Assembly: GCA_050299855.1 (NCBI GenBank) | Contig: JBNKWQ010000046.1 | Location: 62,001-126,000, forward strand | DNA: 64,000 bases | Source of the DNA: Hahella sp050299855 | GTDB taxonomy: Bacteria; Pseudomonadota; Gammaproteobacteria; Pseudomonadales; Oleiphilaceae | Direction of reading: 5' to 3' | Shown here: piece by piece, positions 1 to 8,113 of the stretch | How positions within the stretch are numbered: the stretch's first letter is position 1 | Layout: every line of letters begins with the position of its first letter | Program-made: the position numbers and the translations under genes | Notes under the pieces: model-generated | What the model saw: the letters and a program-made list of their open reading frames with translations, nothing else | The model's database searches: none | Told to the model about the DNA's origin: nothing

Positions 1-1
1 T

Positions 2-235
2 CTGGCGTTAATGGATGTATACGGCAGAGTAGCCAATACACTGTTGCAGCTGTCAGAAAAGCAGGGTGATCAGTTGGTGACGGAAATACCGCTGACTCAG
101 CAGGATATTGCCAATCGGGTTGGAGCGAGCCGGGAAATGGTGTCCCGTATCATGAAAGACCTGGTGGTGGGAGGCTACATTAAGGTAGAGAAGAAAAAAA
201 TTGTGATCAATGATGATTTGCCTGCCCACTATTAA
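2..235 (+). CDS. Crp/Fnr-family transcriptional regulator, C-terminal part (cut by window edge)
   Basis: The reading frame is open from the first bases of the window, so only the C-terminal ~77 residues are present. They form the winged helix-turn-helix of the Crp/Fnr family: a helix with RVANTLLQL, then a TQQDIANRVGASREMVSRI recognition motif and a short wing ending in a basic stretch (VEKKKIVI). Family knowledge: such proteins bind DNA as dimers and respond to cAMP, oxygen or redox through an N-terminal domain that lies outside the window, so the effector cannot be told. The call is secure at family level. Confidence 0.85.
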   Translation: MALMDVYGRVANTLLQLSEKQGDQLVTEIPLTQQDIANRVGASREMVSRIMKDLVVGGYIKVEKKKIVINDDLPAHY

Positions 236-248
236 GCAGAGAGCCCGC

Positions 249-557
249 TTAAATAGGAACCCATTCCTCGCTGATTCCCCAAAGCTCAAGTAGACGCTGT
301 TGGCTGATGTAAGGTGGGTAGTGCAGTAGCTCATCCTTTGTCAGCACAGTATCTACAAAATTCGCAACCTGGATTTGTTTATTTATCGCCTCTGGATGTA
401 GCCATTGCCGGCCTGAAACATATACCAGATTTTGTTGCTTTGAGGCAGGCGTGTACCCTGGGCTCGCTGTAGCTATAGGGTGCCCAAGCAGGATACTGGC
501 AGTCAGTGCGAATACCAGTGAGACAATAATCAGTGGTGCGTCTATTCCGATCTTCAT
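249..557 (-). CDS. Small membrane-anchored or exported protein of unknown function
   Basis: 102 residues. A hydrophobic N-terminal segment (about residues 8-30, LIIVSLVFALTASILL) could be a signal anchor or an uncleaved signal peptide. The rest is polar, with no motif I recognise. A GGAG ribosome binding site lies 7 bases before the ATG, which supports a real gene. It sits tail-to-tail with the Crp/Fnr gene and is not obviously part of the MNIO cluster that follows. Function unknown. Confidence 0.55.
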   Translation of the reverse strand: MKIGIDAPLIIVSLVFALTASILLGHPIATASPGYTPASKQQNLVYVSGRQWLHPEAINKQIQVANFVDTVLTKDELLHYPPYISQQRLLELWGISEEWVPI

Positions 558-665
558 AAGCTTTCTCCGGAATGCCTGGGGAAACCCATTGATGGAGATA
601 GCTTGTCATGGCTGGGTAATCCCGGCAGTGAATTACCCAACTTGAAATCTGTGACATTTGCACAA

Positions 666-1442
666 TTACTGACTCAGCACCTGCGTAGTATTCAGCACGC
701 CTTCATTCAACAGATGCTCAATAGCAGCCAGATAGGGCGCCCCCCTGTCTAACAAACAGGCCAAAGGGCAGGATGGGGCACATAAGCGTAAAATATCAGC
801 TTCTGCGTCACTGGCGGTACGCCAGAGCCGGTCGATGCCGGTTGCGATTAACAGGGGGTAAGACTGCTGGCCGGATTCCGGCAATGGCTGGTTAAGAATC
901 AGTGCTCCCAGTAGCTTTTCAGGATCAACCGGAAAGGTAACCAAACTGGTAGCTGCTGTTCTTGTGATCATAACCGTGCGATAGTCCATCTCCTCCAGCG
1001 CTGGTTCCGGGCCGGCAAATATTTCTGCCGGAACCTGACGGGACTCATTTGCCATGTGCAGTGCAGCCTCAAACTGTGCCACTGCCATCAGTTGTCGATT
1101 ACCCTCCTCCCGCTGGGATAAAAAAGATTGAAAGCACTTTGCCTCAGGAACAAAGAAAAGTGAGTTACAGGTTTCTGTGTCTATGTATTCTTCAACCAGA
1201 TAGTCCAATTCAAGGCGAGACAATAGTCGCAATGACAGCGGGATTGCTAGTCGCAGTCTGGCTTTACGCCACCAGCGCTGGACATCACGAGTTACCTGGA
1301 ATCCCTTGGTGTCGCCCAGCTTTTCCAACCATAAGCGTTCTGTGGCCGATAATGCATAACCGCTTAAATCGGCTTTGATGGTGGATTTCGACGGTGTGTG
1401 AATACGATCGACCAAGGCGATCTGAAGATCATGCAATGGCAT
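666..1442 (-). CDS. Putative partner protein of the MNIO (DUF692) enzyme
   Basis: 258 residues, last gene of a three-gene leftward cluster. Its start overlaps the end of the MNIO gene by 14 bases, so the two are translationally coupled. The middle (AVAQFEAALHMA, about residues 120-131) resembles the conserved helix of DUF2063/MbnC-like partners that bind the precursor leader and present it to an MNIO. The N-terminal half is divergent and I do not recognise a domain there. The C-terminal third contains a CAPSCPLAC cluster (three cysteines) that could bind a metal. Role as partner is inferred mainly from position; a divergent DUF2063-type protein is the best guess. Confidence 0.6.
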   Translation of the reverse strand: MPLHDLQIALVDRIHTPSKSTIKADLSGYALSATERLWLEKLGDTKGFQVTRDVQRWWRKARLRLAIPLSLRLLSRLELDYLVEEYIDTETCNSLFFVPEAKCFQSFLSQREEGNRQLMAVAQFEAALHMANESRQVPAEIFAGPEPALEEMDYRTVMITRTAATSLVTFPVDPEKLLGALILNQPLPESGQQSYPLLIATGIDRLWRTASDAEADILRLCAPSCPLACLLDRGAPYLAAIEHLLNEGVLNTTQVLSQ

Positions 1443-2361
1443 AGCGGTCTTCCTCCCCGACAGATTTGTGATGCTGACTCCAGCAGTCGCGTGCCCGATT
1501 CAGCTGTTGCAGAATGCCCCGTTCGCCAACAATATCCAAAGCCTGTTCCAGCAGTTCGTAAACCACAGCGCAAACATTGGGGGCGCGTTCAAGTGTCCAG
1601 TCCAGCATGTCCCAAACCGGTTCCGGTACCAGATCGCTGTGTACATCCAGAAGCAGGCTTTCGTGGCTGGCACCCCCTGCAAGATGAATTTCTACAACGC
1701 CCTCCAGGTTTAGCCGGTTGAGTGCTGCGATAGCATCAAAGCCAAAATTCACGGCATTACAATGCAGGTTGTACAGGTCCAGTAGCAGGCCGCAGGAGGT
1801 TCTTTCCTGAATCTGGTTTAGGAAGTCGATTTCGTCCATGCCATTGTCGCAAGGCATGTCGGGGAGGTAATAGGTTGTGTTTTCCAACAGAAAAGGTGTG
1901 CCAAAGCGCCGGCACATGAGGTCTATACGGGGGCAAATAAGATCAAGTGCTTCTTCGGTAAAGGGAACTGGTAGTTGGACTCCGGCGTGACGGTTGACTC
2001 CTCTCTCATCGGTGACTTGCATAAAGCCCAGATGTTCGCTGTGCCAGTGGAAAGGCTGCACCTGATGGAATTGTTGCAGCGTATGTAGATAGTCCTGATT
2101 CCAACCACTGGCAGAACCAATGGACAGTCCAAGCCCATGTGCGATCACCGGAAAGATTCGGCCCCATTCCATGGCTGTTTTTAGACGCAAAGGATGAAGC
2201 CCGGTGTGACACTGGACTCCGTCCCAGGACTCATGGCACAGGATATCCGGACTGATTTCAATGAAGTCAATCGCGTCTTCATGGGCTCTCAGCAGAGGAA
2301 TAAATTCCGGTTGGTAGTTAATGCCGACACCCAGTCTGGGTAAAGCGGAAAACCTGTTCAT
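1429..2361 (-). CDS. MNIO-family (DUF692) multinuclear non-heme iron oxidative enzyme
   Basis: 310 residues, the usual size for DUF692 TIM-barrel enzymes such as MbnB, TglH and BufB/HvfB. Visible family motifs in order: GVGINYQ (11-17), FIEISPD (33-39), VIAHGLGLSIG (72-82), HWHSEHLGF (105-113), FLLENTTYY (157-165), LLLDLYNLHCNA (192-203, the usual LDVNN region), EIHLAGG (224-230) and DVHS (239-242). The His, Glu and Asp residues in these motifs are the expected ligands of two or three iron atoms. Members oxidatively modify Cys, Asp or Asn in ribosomally made peptides. The likely substrate is the product of the gene just upstream. Confidence 0.9.
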   Translation of the reverse strand: MNRFSALPRLGVGINYQPEFIPLLRAHEDAIDFIEISPDILCHESWDGVQCHTGLHPLRLKTAMEWGRIFPVIAHGLGLSIGSASGWNQDYLHTLQQFHQVQPFHWHSEHLGFMQVTDERGVNRHAGVQLPVPFTEEALDLICPRIDLMCRRFGTPFLLENTTYYLPDMPCDNGMDEIDFLNQIQERTSCGLLLDLYNLHCNAVNFGFDAIAALNRLNLEGVVEIHLAGGASHESLLLDVHSDLVPEPVWDMLDWTLERAPNVCAVVYELLEQALDIVGERGILQQLNRARDCWSQHHKSVGEEDRYAIA

Positions 2362-2553
2362 AAGAGTAACTCCTGCTGCAGCTGTCTGTTGTTTACTAGT
2401 TGCCTATCGTTTACTGGCCGATTCTTTGTAAATCAGCGAGGGCGCCGGCGAAGGTTATAAAGCCGGGCAAGTCTGATTGCCTGGCTGGCGGCAGAAAACC
2501 ATCGCCGGTCGCAAACGGCAGAACCAATCGTGAACTGTCAGGAATGCAGGTGG

Positions 2554-2919
2554 TTAGACATGCATAGTGACATTGACCGGGATCTTGGCATCCACCTTGA
2601 TGACCGGGTCCAGACCCAGGCGAATATCCAGCCCGACCAGGCCACAGGTGGTACAACCTGAATCCCTGAGAATCTGTTCAAGTACATCCTGCAGGCTCCA
2701 GATATCGAGTTCATATTTCGGGTCAAATGAGGCGCTTACCATCTTGCGTCCGGTGGCGGCAGCTCCATCTGCCAGAGGTGCGGCTGAGGTCTGGCCTGCC
2801 AGGCCGGATACAGTCGCGGCACCGGTCACCAGGGCTGCATTACGCAGAAAAGTGCGGCGGTCACTATCGCTGATTTCGGACGTTTTCCGGGATACTGAGT
2901 CTGTTAATTTATCGGACAT
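2554..2919 (-). CDS. Tat-signal precursor protein, candidate substrate of the MNIO
   Basis: 121 residues from the ATG at 2919, chosen because AAGGAG lies 8 bases upstream; a longer frame reaching 2994 lacks a site. Residues 20-27 (DRRTFLRN) followed by a hydrophobic stretch and TSAAP near 44-48 form a twin-arginine signal, so the product is probably exported folded. The mature part of about 75 residues has an amphipathic segment (WSLQDVLEQILRDSG), a C-T-T-C-G motif (Cys89, Cys92) and a beta-rich tail ending in NVTMHV. First gene of the MNIO cluster, 192 bases before the enzyme. It does not match the DUF2282/bufferin precursors I know. The substrate role is inferred. Confidence 0.7.
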   Translation of the reverse strand: MSDKLTDSVSRKTSEISDSDRRTFLRNAALVTGAATVSGLAGQTSAAPLADGAAATGRKMVSASFDPKYELDIWSLQDVLEQILRDSGCTTCGLVGLDIRLGLDPVIKVDAKIPVNVTMHV

Positions 2920-3325
2920 CTTGTCTCTCCTTTGCAGTTTTAGGTGTGTGCGGGGCGAGACTACCCGGCAGATAACCCGGAGGTGTCGGTTCACGACAGA
3001 TGGAAACCGGGCGATGAGTGGTATTGCCCCTCTATTGCAGCATAGGGAGGAACAGGCAATGGCGCTGTGCGATGATGCACTCAGAGTTTGTGAAATATTT
3101 ACGCTTTGGCTGGGTGACAGGTTTGTATGAATATCATATAAACTATTAGTGAAACTTATTTAAAATGATAATCCATATCAATTTGACTTATTTTTGTTCA
3201 AGACTTAGCCTGCTGCAGATTAAAAAACAACCAGGTTGGCTGTAGAAACTAAGCTGTAAGGCTGGCTTGCTTGAAATCGTTGCCGGCTGGTTCGGCAGGA
3301 ACGTCATTTACGGGAGCTGGGCATA
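2920..3325. other. Divergent intergenic region between MNIO cluster and hydrolase
   Basis: 406 bases with no convincing gene. The part nearest 3120-3210 is AT-rich and carries the Fur-like box listed separately. A forward frame through 2567-3130 is a shadow of the precursor gene. The region must hold the promoters of the leftward MNIO cluster and possibly of the rightward hydrolase. Confidence 0.6.
3161..3179. promoter_or_regulatory. Fur-box-like operator
   Basis: The 19-mer TAAAATGATAATCCATATC matches the classical Fur consensus GATAATGATAATCATTATC at 15 of 19 positions and contains TGATA/TATCA arms. It lies about 240 bases upstream of the MNIO precursor start and about 150 bases upstream of the hydrolase start, in an AT-rich stretch. 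Iron control of the MNIO cluster is an inference from this match. Confidence 0.5.
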
Positions 3326-4135
3326 ATGCCATTTGTGGTCAATGGAAATCTGAGCATTCACTATGAAACCCGTGGCCACGGAACGCCGCTACTGCTGCTG
3401 ATGGGATGGCAAGGAAACCGAACCTGGTGGCCTGAATCCCTGCTTTCCCGACTTGAGCAGCATGCGCAACTTATTCTGATAGACCATCGAGGTACAGGAA
3501 AGTCCAGTGATTCACCGGGCCTGTATTCGCTTACGGATCTGGCTGGGGACGCTGTGTCCGTGTTGGATGCTTTAGGTATCGAGCAAGCAGATGTTCTCGG
3601 TGTCTCCATGGGGGGGATGGTGGCTCAGGAGCTGACTTTACGCCATCCTGATAGGGTACATCAGGTGGTACTGATTTCCACAACGTCTAAACCACGATCA
3701 CTTTTTAGAATTACCCGTAAGCAAAGACAGGTCTGGTTGGGTTATTTAAAGAAACGTGACCGGACTCCGCGGGAGTTCCTGCTTGATTTGTTGTTTTCCC
3801 GTGACTGCAAGGCCGATCCACCGCCACAGCTTAAGAGTTTTGCTCGCCGGGTGTCTGCTGCACCAACACCCGGCAAAACAGTCCTCAAGCAATACATTGC
3901 AATTCAACGCTTCAGTGGCCATAGGCGTTTGCATAAACTGGATCGACCAACATTGGTTATTACCGGTACTGAAGATTTGATGGTGCCACCTCATCATGCA
4001 CATGACATGCACCGCCGACTTCCCAATGCCCGGCTGCACGAAATCAAGGGGGGGAGTCATGCCATGCTGGATGCCGCAGCAGAAGAGCTGGCGCAGGTTA
4101 TTGGGAGTTTTCTACAGGATCCGCTCAGGGTCTGA
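3326..4135 (+). CDS. Alpha/beta hydrolase
   Basis: 269 residues, typical of the single-domain alpha/beta hydrolases. The nucleophile elbow is GVSMGG (Ser94), the acid is in GTEDLMVPP (Asp217) and the histidine is in GGSHAM (His245), so the triad is complete. An HRGTGKS motif (54-60) marks the oxyanion-side loop. No signal peptide, so cytoplasmic. GGGAGCTG precedes the ATG. It lies 92 bases before a wax ester synthase gene in the same direction, which suggests a lipid ester or thioester substrate, but the sequence does not fix one. Confidence 0.85.
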   Translation: MPFVVNGNLSIHYETRGHGTPLLLLMGWQGNRTWWPESLLSRLEQHAQLILIDHRGTGKSSDSPGLYSLTDLAGDAVSVLDALGIEQADVLGVSMGGMVAQELTLRHPDRVHQVVLISTTSKPRSLFRITRKQRQVWLGYLKKRDRTPREFLLDLLFSRDCKADPPPQLKSFARRVSAAPTPGKTVLKQYIAIQRFSGHRRLHKLDRPTLVITGTEDLMVPPHHAHDMHRRLPNARLHEIKGGSHAMLDAAAEELAQVIGSFLQDPLRV

Positions 4136-4227
4136 AACTCCACCATTATTTTAAGCCCCCTACTGGACGTTGATGATCTTTCCAGGGTCGCAGTTAGCGA
4201 AAGTTTTTAATCATTGAGGAAATTCCT

Positions 4228-5616
4228 ATGAAACGTCTTTCTCCTATGGATGCAGGATTTTTATATGGTGAAAGGTTCAATATGCCCATGCATGTGGGTG
4301 GGTTGCACTTATACAACTACCCTGAAGGGGCGGGCCAGGACTGGTTGCATGAACAGCTGAGCACGCCAGAATCAAAGTCGGTAGTTTATCCTTTTAACCA
4401 GAAGCTGGCCTGGCCGTTGTCCAGGGGGAAGATGCCGCACTGGGTTGAAGAGACAGATATCGATTTTGAATATCACGTCCGCCACTATGCCGTTCCCAAG
4501 CCGGGGCGATATCGTGAAATGTTTGCGCTGGTATCCAGCCTGCACGCAACCCAGCTTCACCGTGACCGCCCCTTATGGGAAGCCCACTTCATGGAAGGCG
4601 TTGACGAAAACCGGTTTGCCATTTACTACAAGATTCATCATGCCTTGGTCGATGGTGGTGCTGCAGTCCGTATACTGCAGAATGCGCTTTCCGAGAACCC
4701 TAATGAGCGTAATATGCCTCCACCCTGGGCCAAACAGACGTCCAAGCGTCGTGCCCCGAAGGAATCCGGGGCTATCTCTTTAGGGGCATTAACCGGAATT
4801 GCAGAACAATTGCAGACACAAGTGGGTGCTGTCCCTGGCGTGCTGAAAGGACTAAAAAAATACTATGATGGTGTCCGCAAGGGGGACCTTCATGGAATGA
4901 TTGCCCCTTTCCAGGCGCCAAAATCAATCCTCAACCAGAAAATCAGCCCCTCCAGGCGTTATGTGGCCCAGTCTTTTAGTCTGTCCCGGATTAAAACTCT
5001 GGCGAAACATTACCATGCCACGATTAACGATATTATTCTGGCGATGAATGCCAGTGCTTTGCGGCGCTATTTGCAGGAGCATAATGCACTTCCTGACCGG
5101 CCGATTACAGCGTTGGTGCCTGTATCCGTTCGGCCTGTGGATAGCGAAGAATTTGGCAATGCGGTTTCCCTGATCGTGGCTTCATTGGCGACTGACGTTG
5201 CAGACCCGGTTAAGCGCCTGCAGGAAATCCAGAAATCAGTCGGTGAAGGTAAATCCCTGATTACCTCCATGTCGCTGACAGAAATCCAGTTCTATACCGG
5301 ACTCATGTCCCTGCCGATCAGTGTTCCTATGCTGCTGGGTGTGTCGGGTCAAGGTATCAGGCCACCTTTCAATGTCACAATTTCGAATGTGCCGGGGCCA
5401 CGCAAACCACTGTATTGGAATGGCGCCTCTATGATGGGTCATTACCCTGTTTCTATTGTGACCAACGGCGCGGGGCTGAATATCACCGTCTCCAGTTATG
5501 TGGACAGTATGGAATTCGGAATTGTGGCCTGTCGCCGCACGGTGCCTGGAATGCAGCGCCTGATCGACTATTTGGAAGAGGCATTGGTGGAACTGGAATC
5601 AGGTCTCAAAGGGTAG
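4228..5616 (+). CDS. Wax ester synthase/diacylglycerol acyltransferase (WS/DGAT)
   Basis: 462 residues, the normal length. The catalytic HHxxxDG motif is present as HHALVDG (His137-Gly143). The family PLWE motif (RPLWEAHF, 114-121) and the C-terminal NVTISNVPGP motif, conserved in bacterial WS/DGATs, are also visible. The enzyme joins acyl-CoA to fatty alcohols or diacylglycerol, making wax esters or triacylglycerol as storage lipid, typically at the membrane or lipid-body surface. A GAGGAAATTCCT site precedes the ATG. Its presence points to a bacterium that stores neutral lipid. Confidence 0.93.
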   Translation: MKRLSPMDAGFLYGERFNMPMHVGGLHLYNYPEGAGQDWLHEQLSTPESKSVVYPFNQKLAWPLSRGKMPHWVEETDIDFEYHVRHYAVPKPGRYREMFALVSSLHATQLHRDRPLWEAHFMEGVDENRFAIYYKIHHALVDGGAAVRILQNALSENPNERNMPPPWAKQTSKRRAPKESGAISLGALTGIAEQLQTQVGAVPGVLKGLKKYYDGVRKGDLHGMIAPFQAPKSILNQKISPSRRYVAQSFSLSRIKTLAKHYHATINDIILAMNASALRRYLQEHNALPDRPITALVPVSVRPVDSEEFGNAVSLIVASLATDVADPVKRLQEIQKSVGEGKSLITSMSLTEIQFYTGLMSLPISVPMLLGVSGQGIRPPFNVTISNVPGPRKPLYWNGASMMGHYPVSIVTNGAGLNITVSSYVDSMEFGIVACRRTVPGMQRLIDYLEEALVELESGLKG

Positions 5617-6044
5617 CTATTGCCTTTTACTACATGGCTGCCTGGTATAGTCCGGCGGTCATGGCGTCCATTCTTTCGTCAATATCCGCTCTGCTATTTA
5701 CTGCCTGCTTCCTGCTTCCTGCTTCCTGCTTTCTAGTTCCAATTACTTCCTACTACCATTAATTGCGCTAGCAGAGATTCTGGTACATTTCTGTAAACTT
5801 TGTCACTCCATACCGGCGACGGATTTCCTAACCATCACCTGATTAATGGGCAACACTAAAGTCGCATCCAAACCATGCTTGTGCTCAGGCACGACAGGAA
5901 GTTGGTGCGCAATGCTCCCCAGCCGTATGCATGCACCGCTGCACATTTCCTGTGATCCCACCAGGATCGGCTCGGTTACAACATTGGTTTGTGATCACAA
6001 CTAAACGGCAGTATGTACTTTAATTCCATGAGGAGATCCTCACG
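5617..6044. other. Intergenic region with heptad repeat and an unassigned minus-strand open frame
   Basis: 428 bases. It holds the heptanucleotide repeat at 5705-5732. On the minus strand about 6000-5810 there is an open stretch of ~63 codons (including MCSGACIRLGSIAHQLPV and DATLVLPINQVMVRKS) that reads like protein but has no strong start site; I do not recognise it. The last 20 bases carry AGGAGATCCTCACG, the ribosome binding site of the next gene. Confidence 0.4.
5705..5732. repeat. Heptanucleotide tandem repeat (TGCTTCC)
   Basis: Three copies of TGCTTCC followed by a one-base variant TGCTTTC, 28 bases in all, downstream of the WS/DGAT gene. It is intergenic and has no hairpin of its own. 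A second 7-bp repeat with a different unit lies at 25079-25139. Confidence 0.85.
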
Positions 6045-6356
6045 ATGAAACTTAAGCTTATGCTACTGGCATTAATCCTGACGGGATCCATGGTTGGCCC
6101 GGCGTCTGCGGTATCGCCTGACGGCGAGTGGTTTCTGCAGCGTTTTAATACCGCAGGAACTTTCTTCGCGGTATTACGGCCCCATGCCAACCACTTCTGT
6201 TACCTGGGGCAGGTGAGCATCGAAGAGACTGACTCCGGCGGTGAGGAAGCAACTTGCAAGCTCAGAAAAAGCGGAACTGTCTGGTTGCTCGAAGCTACTC
6301 TTGATAAGAGTAGTGATGCGGACGTGAAGTGCCGCGCCTTCTGCTACAACAACTAA
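6045..6356 (+). CDS. Small exported protein of unknown function
   Basis: 103 residues. A clear Sec signal peptide (MKLKLMLLALILTGSMVGPASA) is followed by a mature part of about 81 residues with five cysteines (FCYLG, TCKL, KCRAFCYN), consistent with disulfide bonds in the periplasm. The start follows an AGGAGATCC site. No family recognised. It is followed 100 bases later by another envelope-type protein on the same strand. Confidence 0.65.
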   Translation: MKLKLMLLALILTGSMVGPASAVSPDGEWFLQRFNTAGTFFAVLRPHANHFCYLGQVSIEETDSGGEEATCKLRKSGTVWLLEATLDKSSDADVKCRAFCYNN

Positions 6357-6456
6357 CCCGTCGGTATTACCGGTAACAACTGATGTCCCCCGGAGAGCGC
6401 TGTTCTGCAGCAGCCTCGTCCGGGGTCTAATTTGAATTTGATGTGCGAGGTGGGTT

Positions 6457-7182
6457 ATGGGTAAAACTATCCCATTAACGGTACTGGCCATAGGCGCGAT
6501 TGCCGGCTTGATATTTTATCTATCGGCAGATAAGTCAGTGACCCTGTCAGTGGCAGACAAGAGTGATATCGGACCGGTACGCCCAGGGGCAGAAGCTCAG
6601 TATGTCAGCACCGGCCAAAATGATGCTCTCCAGCAGCTGGAAAAGCTGGCGATTCTGATAGAACAATTCCAGATGGCTAATCATGATCACTTCCAGCAGT
6701 TGCAGAGCAGCTTTCTAAGAACGGAAAACAGGCTTAAGGAGCTGGAAGAGCGGTTACAGTCAATTGAAAATTCTGATACTTATCCCGTCACTGAGGAAAG
6801 GGTCGAGGAAAACTTGTCGAGTAGTTCCAGACCTCAACGGTTATCTGATTCTGAAGTCGGGCAATGGATGGATAACTCACTGACAGAGTCTCAGCGAAAC
6901 CCTGATCTGACCCTGCAATTGATTCCGGAAGTTGAGCAAAACCTGAAACAGCTTCCAGGTGTCAGTCTGGATGATATGCAATGTAGCGACCGTTTTTGCC
7001 GGGCGGCATTTTCCCATGCGACCGGGCAGCAGCCTGCGGTCGAAAAACTGTTTGGGCAGCCACCTTTTATGAATGAGGGATTCACCATCATTCAACCTGA
7101 CGGTCGTGTGTTGCTATACTTCAATCAACCTGGCGAGTCCATTGATGAGTTGAGAGACGAAGCTCAAGCCTGGTCTGGTTAA
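6457..7182 (+). CDS. Membrane-anchored coiled-coil protein of unknown function
   Basis: 241 residues. One N-terminal transmembrane segment (IPLTVLAIGAIAGLIFYL), then a periplasmic region with a coiled coil (about residues 60-105, LQQLEKLAILIEQF and NRLKELEERLQSIE), an acidic linker, and a globular C-terminal part with two cysteines close together (MQCSDRFCRAAF). A domain of this shape, with a paired-cysteine motif after a coiled coil, is seen in anchored periplasmic proteins of unknown role. The start follows GAGGTGGGTT. Function not recognised. Confidence 0.65.
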   Translation: MGKTIPLTVLAIGAIAGLIFYLSADKSVTLSVADKSDIGPVRPGAEAQYVSTGQNDALQQLEKLAILIEQFQMANHDHFQQLQSSFLRTENRLKELEERLQSIENSDTYPVTEERVEENLSSSSRPQRLSDSEVGQWMDNSLTESQRNPDLTLQLIPEVEQNLKQLPGVSLDDMQCSDRFCRAAFSHATGQQPAVEKLFGQPPFMNEGFTIIQPDGRVLLYFNQPGESIDELRDEAQAWSG

Positions 7183-7262
7183 ATGACGCAGGACCTCGAT
7201 GCCTTATATACAAAGGGCTGAGTTCGCCGTCCGGTAACCCGCGCTTGCTGATATTGATGTGC

Positions 7263-7880
7263 TCAAGATCGCCAGGCTTCCGCACCAAGCCAGATGAACT
7301 TGAGCCTTTTCACCATATTTTCCACAAACTCCTGTGCGAATGTCGGCGATGAGTCTGCCTGGTCCAGAAGGTCTATAGTGGACTCATAGACGGTGGCCAC
7401 AATCAGCTGGCATAGTTGATCCAGGTCTCCAGCATCCATCTCTGACAGCATATTCAACTGACGGATATCTGAGCCAAGCTCAGTCGCAAAAAATCTCAAC
7501 TCGTTGCGTAATGCGCTTCTCAGTGCAGGCGTTCCTCCTGTCCGGCATTGGCCCATAAACACAAAGTGATTTCGGTGCTCCAATACAAACTGGCTGTAGA
7601 CATTCACTGAACTGCGGATAAGGCCCTGAACAAGCCGTTCCTGTTGGCGGGTTGTTCGCATGAGCTTGCGTAGCAATAAACCCAGCTCATCAACCAAATT
7701 CAATCCCAGCTCCTCCATATCAGTAAAGTGCCGGTAAAAAGACGTGGGCACCACTCCGGCAGTCTTTGCCACTTCCCTTAAGCTGATGCTGGCAAAATTT
7801 TCGCCGTTGCCGACCAGTAAAAGTGCGGCATCCATCAGGGATTTACGGGTTTGCAGCTTCTTTTCATCACGACTTAGCAT
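7263..7880 (-). CDS. TetR-family regulator, DesT/FabR-like
   Basis: 205 residues from the ATG at 7880; the frame also opens at a TTG six codons earlier. The N-terminal helix-turn-helix reads SISLREVAKTAGVVPTSFY, the signature of the DesT/FabR branch that senses the ratio of unsaturated to saturated acyl-CoA. It is divergent from the reductase-desaturase pair, exactly as desT is from desCB in Pseudomonas. Three 18-bp palindromes of one pattern lie in the shared promoter region, one next to this gene, which suggests autorepression as well as desaturase repression. Function inferred from motif plus context. Confidence 0.85.
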   Translation of the reverse strand: MLSRDEKKLQTRKSLMDAALLLVGNGENFASISLREVAKTAGVVPTSFYRHFTDMEELGLNLVDELGLLLRKLMRTTRQQERLVQGLIRSSVNVYSQFVLEHRNHFVFMGQCRTGGTPALRSALRNELRFFATELGSDIRQLNMLSEMDAGDLDQLCQLIVATVYESTIDLLDQADSSPTFAQEFVENMVKRLKFIWLGAEAWRS

Positions 7881-7929
7881 TCGATGGGTTCCCGGCAATT
7901 CTGGTGTCTTGCTATAGAATTTAAATTAT

Positions 7930-7947
7930 TGTGTCTAACTGTACACT
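7930..7947. promoter_or_regulatory. Putative DesT-like operator, site 1
   Basis: TGTGTCTAACTGTACACT fits the pattern WGTnnACAnnTGTnnACT shared with sites 2 and 3, except for CTA in place of ACA. It lies 50 bases upstream of the TetR start and is probably the autoregulatory site. Confidence 0.5.
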
Positions 7948-8073
7948 CAAAACATGTAAGGAATGTAGATATAATCAAAAATAAGCGGTTAATTAAATCT
8001 TTGAAATATATAGATAATGTAGAAAAGCATGTGTTCTTTAAAATTCCGCCTTTACAATTTTTAAAATTTTTTA

Positions 8074-8091
8074 AGTGTACAACTGTTGACT
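8074..8091. promoter_or_regulatory. Putative DesT-like operator, site 2
   Basis: AGTGTACAACTGTTGACT is an imperfect palindrome of the form AGTnnACAnnTGTnnACT with all four trinucleotides matched. It lies 66 bases before the reductase start, in the AT-rich promoter region. Confidence 0.6.
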
Positions 8092-8113
8092 GAAATTTTG
8101 CGTGGGCGTACTT

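Noticed and set aside
2567..3130. A forward frame of 187 codons opposite the MNIO precursor
   Set aside because: It is the antisense of the Tat-signal gene, has no start site, and is Ser/Arg-rich as expected for a shadow frame.
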